From Streptomyces sp. SUK 48 (GTDB lineage: Bacteria > Actinomycetota > Actinomycetes > Streptomycetales > Streptomycetaceae): a stretch of DNA of 64,000 bases. The stretch lies in contig NZ_CP045740.1 of NCBI RefSeq assembly GCF_009650765.1, forward strand, positions 7,292,001 to 7,356,000, in the 5' to 3' direction. The notes beneath the pieces were generated by a model. That model did not search any database. It saw nothing but the letters and a program-made list of their open reading frames with translations, and was not told the origin of the DNA. Below, one piece after another: positions 33,476-41,947 of the stretch. The stretch's first letter is position 1. Every line of letters begins with the position of its first letter. The translations under genes were made by a program, and so were the position numbers.

Positions 33476-34276
33476 ATGGGCGGGACGGAACACCTCACCG
33501 TGCGACGCGAGGGCGCCACCCTGGTGCTCACGCTCGACCGGCCCGAAGCCAGGAACGCGCTGTCGCTGCCGATGCTCGTCGGCCTCTACGACGGCTGGCT
33601 GGAGGCCGACGCGGACGACACGGTCCGCTCGATCGTGCTCACCGGCGCCGGCGGCTCCTTCTCCTCCGGCATGGACCTGAAGGCGCTGGCCGGCGACGGC
33701 ATGCGCGGCCAGGCGCACCGCGACCGGCTCAAGGACGACCCCGACCTGCACTGGAAGGCGATGCTGCGCCACCACCGCCCCCGCAAACCGGTGATCGCCG
33801 CCGTCGAGGGGTACTGCGTCGCGGGCGGCACCGAGATCCTCCAGGGCACCGACATCCGGGTCGCCGGCGAGTCCGCCACCTTCGGCCTGTTCGAGGTCCG
33901 GCGCGGACTCTTCCCGATCGGCGGCTCCACGGTCCGCCTGCAACGCCAGATCCCGCGCACCCACGCGCTGGAGATGCTGCTCACCGGCCGCCCCTACAGC
34001 GCCCGGGAGGCCGCGGACATCGGCCTGATCGGCCATGTCGTGCCCGACGGCACCGCCCTCGACCGGGCACTGGAGATCGCCGGGCGGATCAACGCGTGCG
34101 GCCCGCTCGCCGTCGAGGCCGTGAAGGCGTCCGTGTACGAGAGCGCCGAGCTGACCGAGACCGAGGGCCTCGCCGCCGAACTCGCCCGCGGATGGCCGAT
34201 CTTCGCCACCGCCGACGCCAAGGAGGGCGCCCGCGCCTTCGCGGAGAAACGGCCCCCCGACTACCAGCGCGCCTGA
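33476..34276 (+). CDS. Crotonase family enoyl-CoA hydratase
   Basis: Crotonase-fold protein of 266 residues. The oxyanion-hole segments are GAGGSFSSGMDLKAL and YCVAGGTEILQGTDI. Both positions of the two catalytic glutamates of classic hydratases are occupied: E in GGTEILQG and E in FGLFEVRRG. It would hydrate an enoyl-CoA formed by an acyl-CoA dehydrogenase. First gene of an operon with the DUF35 and thiolase-fold genes. ATG at 33476 is chosen for its ribosome binding site; open frame extends upstream but has none. Confidence 0.92.
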   Translation: MGGTEHLTVRREGATLVLTLDRPEARNALSLPMLVGLYDGWLEADADDTVRSIVLTGAGGSFSSGMDLKALAGDGMRGQAHRDRLKDDPDLHWKAMLRHHRPRKPVIAAVEGYCVAGGTEILQGTDIRVAGESATFGLFEVRRGLFPIGGSTVRLQRQIPRTHALEMLLTGRPYSAREAADIGLIGHVVPDGTALDRALEIAGRINACGPLAVEAVKASVYESAELTETEGLAAELARGWPIFATADAKEGARAFAEKRPPDYQRA

Positions 34277-34290
34277 TCCGAGGAGCCCCG

Positions 34291-35232
34291 ATGCCCGACG
34301 TCCTCAAAGCACCACTCGTCGTCGAATTCCCCTTCACCCGCTCCCTCGGCCCCGTCCAGCGCGCCTTCTTCACCGGCCTGCGCGAACGCGTCCTGCTCGG
34401 CGCGCGCACCACCGCCGGACGCGTCCTCGTGCCGCCCGCCGAGTACGACCCCGACACCGCCGAGGAACTCCGCGACCTGGTGCCCGTCGCCACCACCGGC
34501 ACGGTCACCACCTGGGCCTGGAACCCCGCCCCCCGGCCCGGCCAGCCCCTCGCCACCCCCTTCGCCTGGGCCCTGGTCCGCCTCGACGGCGCCGACACCG
34601 CCCTGCTGGGCGCCCTCGACGCCCCGGGCCCCGACGCGGTGCGCACCGGCCTGCGGGTACGCGTCCGCTGGGCCGCCGAACGCACCGGCGCCATCACCGA
34701 CATCGCCTGCTTCGAGCCGTACGACGGCCCCCCGGCGCAACCCGCCCCGCACCCGGGGGAGTTCGAGAACCCGGTCACCGGCATCGTGGCCCACGCCCGG
34801 CTCGACTACACCTACACACCCGGCCGCGCCCAGTCCGACCACCTGAACGCGCTGGCCGGGCGCAGGATCGTCGGCGAACGCTGCCCCTCCTGCCGCAAGG
34901 TCTACGTCCCGCCCCGCGGCGCCTGCCCCACCTGCGGCGTCGCCACCACCGAACACGTCGAGGTGGGCCCGCGCGGCACCGTCACCACCTTCTGCGTCGT
35001 CAACATCAAGGCCCGCAACCTCGACATCGAGGTGCCCTACGTCTACGCGCACATCGCCCTCGACGGCGCCGACCTCGCCCTGCACGCCCGGATCGCCGGC
35101 ATCCCCTACGACCAGGTGCGGATGGGCCTGCGCGTGGAACCGGTGTGGACCGAGGACGCCCGGCACCCCGACCACTACCGCCCCACCGGCGAACCCGACG
35201 CCGACTACGACACCTACAAGGAGCTGCTGTGA
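34291..35232 (+). CDS. Double DUF35 (OB-fold) acyl-CoA-associated protein
   Basis: Protein of 313 residues with two DUF35-type units. Residues about 30-155 form a first OB-fold unit without zinc cysteines. Residues about 185-300 form a second, opened by a rubredoxin-like zinc ribbon (CPSC and CPTC 14 bases of residues apart in the chain, with the pattern C-X2-C...C-X2-C) and continuing VGPRGTVTTFCVVNI. DUF35 proteins bind acyl-CoA and act as obligate partners of thiolase-fold enzymes, for example with Ltp2 in steroid side-chain cleavage. The next gene starts inside its stop codon and encodes such a thiolase-fold protein, which supports a physical complex. Confidence 0.85.
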   Translation: MPDVLKAPLVVEFPFTRSLGPVQRAFFTGLRERVLLGARTTAGRVLVPPAEYDPDTAEELRDLVPVATTGTVTTWAWNPAPRPGQPLATPFAWALVRLDGADTALLGALDAPGPDAVRTGLRVRVRWAAERTGAITDIACFEPYDGPPAQPAPHPGEFENPVTGIVAHARLDYTYTPGRAQSDHLNALAGRRIVGERCPSCRKVYVPPRGACPTCGVATTEHVEVGPRGTVTTFCVVNIKARNLDIEVPYVYAHIALDGADLALHARIAGIPYDQVRMGLRVEPVWTEDARHPDHYRPTGEPDADYDTYKELL

Positions 35233-36278
35233 ACCGGCCGATCGCGGTCGTCGCCTTCGCCCAGAGCGATCACCGGCGCAGCACGGACGAACTGTCCGAG
35301 GTCGAGATGCTGATGCCGGTCCTGCACGAGGTCCTCGCGCGAACCGGCCTGCGGACCGCCGACATCGGCTTCACCTGCTCCGGCTCCAGCGACTACCTCG
35401 CCGGGCGCGCCTTCTCCTTCACCATGACCCTCGACGGGGTGGGCGCCTGGCCGCCGATCTCCGAGTCCCATGTGGAGATGGACGGCGCCTTCGCCCTGTA
35501 CGAGGCATGGTCCAAGCTGCTCACCGGGGACGCCGACACCGCCCTCGTCTACGCGTACGGCAAGTCCTCGCCCGGCTCGCCGCGCGATGTGCTCACCCGG
35601 CAGCTCGACCCCTACTACCTCGCCCCGCTGTGGCCCGACTCCGTGGCCCTCGCCGCACTCCAGGCGCAGGCCCTGCTCGACGCCGGCGACACCGACGAGG
35701 ACGCCCTCGCCGCCATCGGTGCCCGCAGCCGCGCCGCCGCCACCGCCAACCCGCACGCCCAGCTGCGCGGCCCGGTGCCGCGCGGCGATCACCTCGTGCG
35801 GCCCCTGCGCACCGGCGACTGCCCGCCCATCGGCGACGGCGCCGCCGCCGTGATCCTCGCCGCCGGCGACCGGGCCCGGCGGCTGTGCGCGCGGCCCGCC
35901 TGGATCCGGGGCCTGGACCACCGCATCGAGCCCCACTCCCTCGGCGCCCGCGACCTCACCGACTCACCCTCCACGCGGCTCGCCGCCGAACGGGCCGGAG
36001 CCTTCGAACGACCCGTGGACACGGCCGAGTTGCACGCCCCCTTCAGCTCCCAGGAAGTCGTCCTGCGCAAGGCGCTGCGCCTCGGCGACGAGGTGTGCGT
36101 CAACCCCTCCGGCGGGGCCCTCGCCGCCAACCCCGTCATGGCCGCCGGACTCATCCGCATCGGCGAGGCCGCCGCCCGCATCCACCGGGGCGCGTCCGAC
36201 CGCGCCCTCGCACACGCCACCTCCGGCCCCTGCCTCCAGCAGAACCTGGTCGCCGTACTCGAAGGGGATCCCCGATGA
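35229..36278 (+). CDS. Thiolase-fold (lipid-transfer/Ltp type) protein, first of a pair
   Basis: Thiolase-like protein of 349 residues from a GTG overlapping the TGA of the DUF35 gene. PIAVVAFAQSDHRR and GFTCSGSSDY resemble the N-terminal half of SCP-x/Ltp thiolases, and VNPSGGALAANPVMAAGL the C-terminal half. Where true thiolases have the nucleophilic Cys (ACSSG type), this protein reads SHVEMDGAFAL, so it cannot use the normal Claisen mechanism. Related Ltp proteins act as acyl-CoA aldolases together with DUF35 partners. Its stop overlaps the ATG of a second thiolase-fold gene. Confidence 0.82.
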   Translation: MNRPIAVVAFAQSDHRRSTDELSEVEMLMPVLHEVLARTGLRTADIGFTCSGSSDYLAGRAFSFTMTLDGVGAWPPISESHVEMDGAFALYEAWSKLLTGDADTALVYAYGKSSPGSPRDVLTRQLDPYYLAPLWPDSVALAALQAQALLDAGDTDEDALAAIGARSRAAATANPHAQLRGPVPRGDHLVRPLRTGDCPPIGDGAAAVILAAGDRARRLCARPAWIRGLDHRIEPHSLGARDLTDSPSTRLAAERAGAFERPVDTAELHAPFSSQEVVLRKALRLGDEVCVNPSGGALAANPVMAAGLIRIGEAAARIHRGASDRALAHATSGPCLQQNLVAVLEGDPR

Positions 36279-37440
36279 GCAAGGAGTGCGTGGCCGTCGT
36301 CGGCATCGGCCAGAGCAAGCACGCGGCCGCCCGCCGCGACGTCTCGCTCGCCGGGCTCGTCCGTGAAGCCGCCCAACGGGCCCTGGACGACGCTGAACTG
36401 GGTTGGGCCGACATCGACGCCGTGGTCATCGGCAAGGCGCCCGACTTCTTCGAGGGCGTGATGATGCCCGAGCTGTACCTCGCCGACGCGCTCGGCGCCG
36501 TCGGCAAACCCGTACTGCGCGTGCACACCGCGGGCTCCGTCGGCGGCTCCACCGCACTGGTCGCCGCGAACCTCGTGGCCGCCCGGCTGCACAAAACCGT
36601 CCTCACCGTCGCCTTCGAGAAGCAGTCCGAGTCCAACGCCATGTGGGGACTGTCCCTGCCGATCCCCTTCCAGCAGCCCCTGCTCGCCGGCGCGGGCGGC
36701 TTCTTCGCCCCGCATGTGCGCGCCTACATGCGGCGCAGCGGCGCCCCCGACACCGTCGGCGCGCTGGTCGCCCACAAGGACCGGCGCAACGCCCTCAAGA
36801 ACCCCTACGCCCACCTGCACGAACACGACATCACCCTGGAGAAGGTGATGGCGGCGCCCATGCTCTGGGACCCCGTCCGCTACTCCGAGACCTGCCCCTC
36901 CTCCGACGGCGCCTGCGCCATGGTCCTCACCGACCGCGCCGGAGCCGCCCGCGCGCCCCGCCCGCCCGCCTGGCTGCTCGGCGGCGCCATGCGCAGCGAA
37001 CCCACCCTGTTCGCGGGCAAGGACTTCGTCTCCCCCGGGCCGGCCGGGACTGCGCCGCCGACGTCTACCGGCAGGCCGGGATCACCGACCCGCGCCGGGA
37101 CATCGACGCCGTCGAGATGTACGTGCCGTTCTCCTGGTACGAGCCCATGTGGCTGGAGAACCTGGGCTTCGCCGAGGAGGGCGAGGGCTGGAAGCTCACC
37201 GAGGCCGGGGTGACCGCGCTCGACGGCGACCTCCCCGTCAACATGTCGGGCGGGGTGCTCTCCACCAACCCCATCGGCGCCTCCGGCATGCTCCGCTTCG
37301 CCGAGGCCGCCCTCCAGGTGCGCGGCCAGGCCGGGGAGCACCAGGTGCCCGGGGCCAGGAAGGCGCTCGGGCACGCGTACGGCGGCGGATCGCAGTTCTT
37401 CGCCATGTGGCTGGTCGGCGCCGAACCGCCGGAGCGCTGA
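36275..37440 (+). pseudogene. Thiolase-fold (Ltp type) protein, second of a pair, with one frameshift
   Basis: Begins MSKECVAVVGIGQSKH and runs in frame to FAGKDFVSP near 37035; the rest (DCAADVYRQAGITDP to the C-terminal GHAYGGGSQFFAMW) is in the next frame and ends at 37440. Adding one C to the run of five at 37032-37036 restores SPRAGRDCAADVY and a protein of about 388 residues. The break may be a real mutation or an under-called homopolymer; the downstream half shows no other decay, which favours error or a very recent change. Like its neighbour it lacks the thiolase nucleophile (TAGSVGGSTAL in its place). With the first thiolase-fold and DUF35 proteins it probably forms a lyase or aldolase complex. 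Confidence 0.8.
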
Positions 37441-37523
37441 AGGTCCTCCCCACGTGGGCTGTTGGGCACCGGGAGCGGTCGCTAGGCTGAGCCGCGGACG
37501 ACGACACCGGGAGGAGCACGGAC

Positions 37524-37766
37524 GTGGCCGAGAGCACCACCCAGCACAAGCCGCTCAAGGGCTGGGACAAGCCGGACCTGGACCTGAGCAAGGCCGAGTG
37601 GCGGTCCAGCAGCCGAGGCAAGGGCGATGTCCAGATCGCCTTCGTCGAGGGCTTCATCGCGATGCGCAACAGCGAGCGCCCGGAGAGCCCCTCCCTGATC
37701 TTCACCCCCGCGGAGTGGGGCGCCTTCGTCTCCGACGCGCGGGAAGGGGAGTTCGACCTCACCTGA
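37524..37766 (+). CDS. DUF397 protein
   Basis: Small protein of 80 residues from GTG with GGAGGA upstream. It has the family pattern: W-R-S-S-S-R near residue 30, VEGFIAMRNSERPESP in the centre and LIFTPAEWGAFVSDAREGEFD at the end. DUF397 proteins are abundant in Streptomyces and normally sit beside an XRE-type regulator (BldB/WhiJ-like systems), where they modulate its activity. No such regulator is adjacent here, so it is an orphan copy. The N-terminal 25 residues are longer and more charged than in most members. Confidence 0.85.
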   Translation: MAESTTQHKPLKGWDKPDLDLSKAEWRSSSRGKGDVQIAFVEGFIAMRNSERPESPSLIFTPAEWGAFVSDAREGEFDLT

Positions 37767-37913
37767 GGGCCGGCCGGACCGCGGGCCTGATCTGAACCGG
37801 GGGTGTTGCGCGCCGATTTCCGGACACGTGATCTACAGCGCCCCGCCGGGAACGATGCCTGATGGAGGCTGGTCCCAGCAAGGGTGAAGGTCGTGTTCCG
37901 GAGGTGAGGAAGC

Positions 37914-38816
37914 ATGAGTGCTGCGCCGGTGATCGCCGCGGTGGACGGTTCCGAGGACAGTCTGCGTGCGATGGAGTGGGCGGCGGACGCCGCCCGTCGC
38001 CGTGCGGCACCGCTGCGGGTGATCCATGTCCGCCAGTACGCCGCCTGGGGGCAGACCGACGTCCTGGTGGCCGGGCCGCCCGAGGAGGAGGAAGGCGACC
38101 CCGTCCTCGACGAGGTGCGCGCCCGACTCGCGGACCACGCGCCCGAGACCGTGGAGTACATCGCGCTGGAGGGCGCGCCCGGCGCGGTGCTGCCCGAACT
38201 CGGCGTCGACGCCCAGCTGATGGTGCTGGGCTCCCGGGGCCGGGGCGGCTTCGCCAGCCTGCTGCTCGGCTCCAACAGCCTCGCCGCCGCGCGGGACGCC
38301 GAGTGCCCGGTGGTCGTCGTACCCCCGCCCGAGCGCGAGGTGCACGGCGAGGGCCCGGCCGAGCCCGGCCCCCGGGTGGTGGTCGGTGTGAACGTCGACA
38401 GTCCCGACGAGGCCACCCTCGACTTCGCCTTCACCGAGGCGGCTCTGCGCGGCGCCCGGGTGCAGGCGATCGCCGCCTACCCGTGGCCCCTCCAGACCTG
38501 GTCGGCGCCGGGCCAGCTGGTGCCGCCCATGCCCGACGAGGAGGCCATCGCGAACGAGACCCGGACGCTCGCCGAGGGCTTCCTCGCCCCGCACCGCGAG
38601 CGCCACCCGGGCGTCCGCGCCGACTCGGAGGCCGTGCCGGGCGACGCGGCGGGCAACCTGGTGGCCGCCTCCCGCGACGCCGAACTCGTCGTCGTCGGCC
38701 GCCACCGCCGCCGCCTGCTCGCCCCGGCCCGCATGATGGGCTCCGTGACCCAGGCCGTCCTGCTGCACGCGGCCGCCCCGGTCGCGGTGCTCGCGCCGAC
38801 GCCGGGGGAGGAGTGA
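37914..38816 (+). CDS. Two-domain universal stress protein
   Basis: USP of 300 residues. Domain one covers about 1-145 and starts VIAAVDGSEDSLRAMEWAADAA; its ATP-binding loop is GSRGRGGFASLLLGSNS followed by CPVVVVP. Domain two (about 155-300) starts VVVGVNVDSPDEATLDFAF; its loop VVGRHRRRLLAPARMMGSV has lost the G-X2-G spacing, so it may bind nucleotide poorly. Such proteins respond to hypoxia, stationary phase and other stress in actinobacteria. It appears to be monocistronic. Confidence 0.92.
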   Translation: MSAAPVIAAVDGSEDSLRAMEWAADAARRRAAPLRVIHVRQYAAWGQTDVLVAGPPEEEEGDPVLDEVRARLADHAPETVEYIALEGAPGAVLPELGVDAQLMVLGSRGRGGFASLLLGSNSLAAARDAECPVVVVPPPEREVHGEGPAEPGPRVVVGVNVDSPDEATLDFAFTEAALRGARVQAIAAYPWPLQTWSAPGQLVPPMPDEEAIANETRTLAEGFLAPHRERHPGVRADSEAVPGDAAGNLVAASRDAELVVVGRHRRRLLAPARMMGSVTQAVLLHAAAPVAVLAPTPGEE

Positions 38817-39001
38817 CGGGGCGGTGGCGGCGGGCGGGGGAGGTGTGACGAGGTCGGTGGCGGCGAGCGGATGAGTTGACACGGGTGCGGGACCGGGCGC
38901 CCCGCACCCCGCCGCCCGCCCCTTGCCGGCACGCCTGCGGCCGCCCCACCACCGGGTGCCCGCAGGTCACTCAGCTCTGCCGGGGCACGTACCATGGCGG
39001 C

Positions 39002-39499
39002 ATGTCGTTCCTCCGCCGCCGCAGCGCCACTCCCGCCGGGCCCGACTTCGACGTGCTGGCCATGGACCCGGGCGACTGGCCGGGCAATCTCGGCGCGGGT
39101 CTGCTGCCCGCGCCCGACGGCACCTGCCAGGGTGTCTTCCTGCGCTACGACCTCTTCGGCGGCCGCGGCCCCGCGATGATCATCGGCAATCTGCCGCAGG
39201 GCTCCCCGGCCCGCGAGGTGGCCGAGGAGGAGATCCCCTTCGAGGTGGGCCAGCTGCTGCTGGCGCTGGAGAACGACGAGGAGGTCACCGTCGTCGGCAC
39301 CGAGGACACCCCGGTGCTCCAGGGCGACAACCTCCTGATCGTGCGCCGGCTGAAGCTCTCCGAGAGCCGGATCTCCTGCGTGCAGTTCGACCGCAGCGAC
39401 GGCGTCCTCGTGACCATCGCCGCCTGGGACCGGCCCATCACCGACGACCTGTACGCCCTGCTGAAGCCGCTCCCGGCGGAGCTTTTCCAGCAGGGCTGA
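39002..39499 (+). CDS. Conserved protein of unknown function
   Basis: Protein of 165 residues, no signal peptide or membrane segment. It is acidic, with a GDWPGNLG segment near residue 24 and a middle part of alternating hydrophobic strands. I recognise it only as a type seen in Streptomyces and do not assign a role. TACCAT six bases before the ATG could be the -10 of a leaderless promoter. It converges with the amidase gene, 13 bases apart. The surrounding 38817-39001 holds no other gene. Confidence 0.75.
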   Translation: MSFLRRRSATPAGPDFDVLAMDPGDWPGNLGAGLLPAPDGTCQGVFLRYDLFGGRGPAMIIGNLPQGSPAREVAEEEIPFEVGQLLLALENDEEVTVVGTEDTPVLQGDNLLIVRRLKLSESRISCVQFDRSDGVLVTIAAWDRPITDDLYALLKPLPAELFQQG

Positions 39500-39512
39500 G
39501 GCCCGGGAGCGG

Positions 39513-41483
39513 TCAGCTCGCCGAATTCTCCACGGTCACGTCGGCCGCGCGGACGAACTCCACCCGGTGGCCGTACTGGATCTCGTAGTACAGGTCGTCG
39601 CCCCGCACCACCTGGTGCGAGTCCGGGGTGAAGGTGACCGAGTAGTAGTACTCGCCCGGCATCTCGTCACCGATCACGTACTTCTGCCCGGCCGCAACCG
39701 TGTACGGCAGCGGTACCACCGACTGGACGGGCACCCCCGCCGGATAGGCGGACTTCTCCGGGTAGGCCCGGCCGTACACCGGGATGCTGGTCAGACCCTC
39801 CTTCGGGGTGATCACCATGCCCTTGGCGGAGACGGCCGCCGGGTGCTTCGCCGGGTTCTGGAACCACGCCTTCTGGCCGAGGTACCAGATGGCCGTCCAG
39901 TCGCCCCAGTGATCGGCGACCGCGTACTGCTGGCCGGTGGCGGCCCGCGAGGACACGTCGTTGACGTCGATCGTCGGCGCCGTACCGCGCCCGACGTCCG
40001 TGATCAGCGGTGCGTTCCCATCGTGGTCCGCGTACAGCCGCACCTCGCTGGAGGCGTGCGCCGGGCAGGGCTCGCCCGCCGTGGCGCAGCCCGTGTAGGC
40101 CGGCTGGTTGGTGGCGTAGTCCGGCCGGATCGTCACCAGGCCGCCCTGCCTGCCCGCGGTCTTCTTGAACGGGTGGCCGAGCAGCTGGAAGTAGTGCGCC
40201 CAGTCCCAGTACGGCCCCGGGTCGGTGTGCATCCCCGCGATGGTGGACGCGGTCGGTCCCGGCACGTTGTCATGGCCCAGGATGTGCTGCCGGTCCAGCG
40301 GAATGCCGTACTGCTTGGACAGGTACTTCACCAGCCGCGCCGAGGACCGGTACATCGCCTCGGTGAACCAGGCGTCCGGGTCGGCGAGGAAGCCCTCGTG
40401 CTCGATGCCGATCGAACGCGCGTTGATGTCCCAGTTGCCCGCGTGCCAGGCCACGTCCTTCGCCTTGACGTGCTGGGCGATCAGCCCGTCGGTGGAGCGG
40501 ATGGTGTAGTTCCAGGACACGTAGGTCGGGTCCTGGATCAGGTTCAGCACCCCGTCCCAGGCGCCCTCGGTGTCATGGATGACGATGTACTTGATCGCCT
40601 GCGACGCCGGGCGGTCGCCGAGGTCGTGGTTGCCGTAGTCGTCGTCGCCGAACTGCGCGTACGCCGCCGGGAGCCACTCGCAGGACACCGACTTCGGGCA
40701 CTCCGCGCCGTCGTCCCTGGCGGTGCGCAGCCCGGTCCGGGACAGCTGCGCGGTGTCCGGGGCGAGCCGCGGCTCGGCCGCCAGGGCGACCCGCTGCCCG
40801 GCGTCCGTGGTGCGCCGCTCACCCGTGCGCAGCACGTCGTACACGTCATCGGCGTACACCGCAGCCGTCGCCGTGTCGTCGGCGCCGGAGAAGCGGGCCA
40901 CCGCGCCGTACCAGTCGGCCGGGTCGGCGCTCAGCGGCTCGCCGAGCCCCCGCTGCGCGGCGGCCAGCAGGGCGGCGCCGCCCACGATGTTCGCCGCCGG
41001 GTCGGTGCGCAGCTTCGCGGCGGGGATGCCGGTCAGCCCGGCGGCCCGGGGCAGGGTCTTCAGCCGGGCCGGGATCGCGGACTCGGCCGGCACCTTCGCC
41101 TCGGGGTGCAGGGCGGGCCGGGAGCTGTCGCCGCGGGCGTCCTCGGTGCCGTCGGCGAAGTGCTCCGTGGCGGCGATCGCGGTACGGGCGTCCGTGAGGT
41201 GCATCGGGCCGTAGCCGCCGGAGACGCTGGGCGCGCCACCGTGGTAGTCCCAGCGGGACTGGAGGTAGGAGACGGCCAGCAGCACGCTCTGCGGCACGTG
41301 GTACTCGGCGGACGCGGAGGCGAACGCCGACTGCAGCCGGTCGGGGGAGGAGCCCGGGGCGCTCTGGGCGGGGGCCGCGCCGAACAGCGGCAGCAGCAGG
41401 GCCGCCGCGGCGAGCGGGACGGCGGCCCGCCTCAGATGTCTGTGGCCGGGCGTGGACGGGGAGTCGGGGGCGGAACCTCGCAA
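39513..41483 (-). CDS. Secreted N-acetylmuramoyl-L-alanine amidase
   Basis: Exported cell-wall hydrolase of 656 residues. From the TTG at 41483 (GGAGG seven bases upstream) the N terminus has a basic stretch (HRHLRRA), a hydrophobic core (LAAAALLLPLF) and an AQSA-type cleavage site. Residues about 50-260 resemble a lysozyme or transglycosylase-like segment (LLAVSYLQSRWDYHGG, GGYGPMHL). An Amidase_2 zinc domain follows: IKYIVIHDTEGAW, WHAGNWDINARSIGIEHEG and HILGHDNVPGP supply the zinc His residues and the catalytic Glu. The last 250 residues look like SH3-type wall-binding repeats. It probably cleaves peptidoglycan side chains during growth or turnover. Confidence 0.88.
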   Translation of the reverse strand: MRGSAPDSPSTPGHRHLRRAAVPLAAAALLLPLFGAAPAQSAPGSSPDRLQSAFASASAEYHVPQSVLLAVSYLQSRWDYHGGAPSVSGGYGPMHLTDARTAIAATEHFADGTEDARGDSSRPALHPEAKVPAESAIPARLKTLPRAAGLTGIPAAKLRTDPAANIVGGAALLAAAQRGLGEPLSADPADWYGAVARFSGADDTATAAVYADDVYDVLRTGERRTTDAGQRVALAAEPRLAPDTAQLSRTGLRTARDDGAECPKSVSCEWLPAAYAQFGDDDYGNHDLGDRPASQAIKYIVIHDTEGAWDGVLNLIQDPTYVSWNYTIRSTDGLIAQHVKAKDVAWHAGNWDINARSIGIEHEGFLADPDAWFTEAMYRSSARLVKYLSKQYGIPLDRQHILGHDNVPGPTASTIAGMHTDPGPYWDWAHYFQLLGHPFKKTAGRQGGLVTIRPDYATNQPAYTGCATAGEPCPAHASSEVRLYADHDGNAPLITDVGRGTAPTIDVNDVSSRAATGQQYAVADHWGDWTAIWYLGQKAWFQNPAKHPAAVSAKGMVITPKEGLTSIPVYGRAYPEKSAYPAGVPVQSVVPLPYTVAAGQKYVIGDEMPGEYYYSVTFTPDSHQVVRGDDLYYEIQYGHRVEFVRAADVTVENSAS

Positions 41484-41756
41484 TGCGGCCTCCTGTGCCG
41501 GGCGGGCGTGGCGGGGCGTGCGGCGCCGAACTGGGTCAGTGGTATCGGCTGGCCGACGATCCGTCAATGATGCAATCACCACGGAGATTTCCCACGTCAC
41601 GAAGGGTTTCGGCGAGTTTCGCGAGGACGGTGGGCGGGCCTGCGGGGCGTCAGTGGCATAGACCAATGGGTCGCGTCGCTGGTCGCGGCCGTACGGACCT
41701 CGCGCGGTGCCGGCAGCACCGACACCAGAGGCCCGCCGCCGTACGGCCGAAACGAT

Positions 41757-41885
41757 TCCCCCCTGCGGTGGCGATGCTCCGTCTGGTGGCGATGCCTCCG
41801 TGTGGTGACGATGCCTCCGTCTGGTGACGACTCTCCCGCGCGGCGACCGATCCCCGCGTGGTGACGGTTCCCCCGCGCGGTCGTG
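41757..41885. repeat. Seven degenerate tandem repeats of 17-20 bases
   Basis: Units end in GGTGRCGAT or close to it: 41757-41775, 41776-41793, 41794-41812, 41813-41831, 41832-41851, 41852-41868 and 41869-41885. The central three are most alike, of the form GCCTCCGTSTGGTGRCGAY. They lie in the 464-base gap between the amidase start (41483) and the phosphotransferase end (41948). The rest of that gap up to 41756 should contain the amidase promoter, which I could not place. Confidence 0.7.
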
Positions 41886-41897
41886 TCCGCGCGCGCG

Positions 41898-41940
41898 AAG
41901 GCCCGCGGTGCGCCGTCACTTCCGGCGCACCGCGGGCCTT
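41898..41940 (-). terminator. Strong hairpin terminator of the phosphotransferase gene
   Basis: Perfect 17-base stem (AAGGCCCGCGGTGCGCC paired with GGCGCACCGCGGGCCTT) and a nine-base loop, eight bases beyond the stop codon of the minus-strand phosphotransferase gene. The T residues after the stem on the minus strand are few but present. Confidence 0.85.
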
Positions 41941-41947
41941 CACTCCG

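Noticed and set aside
37032..37036. Programmed ribosomal frameshift
   Set aside because: No slippery heptamer or downstream stimulatory structure is evident, and thiolase-fold genes are not known to use frameshifting; the same single-base defect recurs in an unrelated gene.
41757..41885. CRISPR array
   Set aside because: Units are contiguous without spacers, vary in length and sequence, and no cas gene is near.
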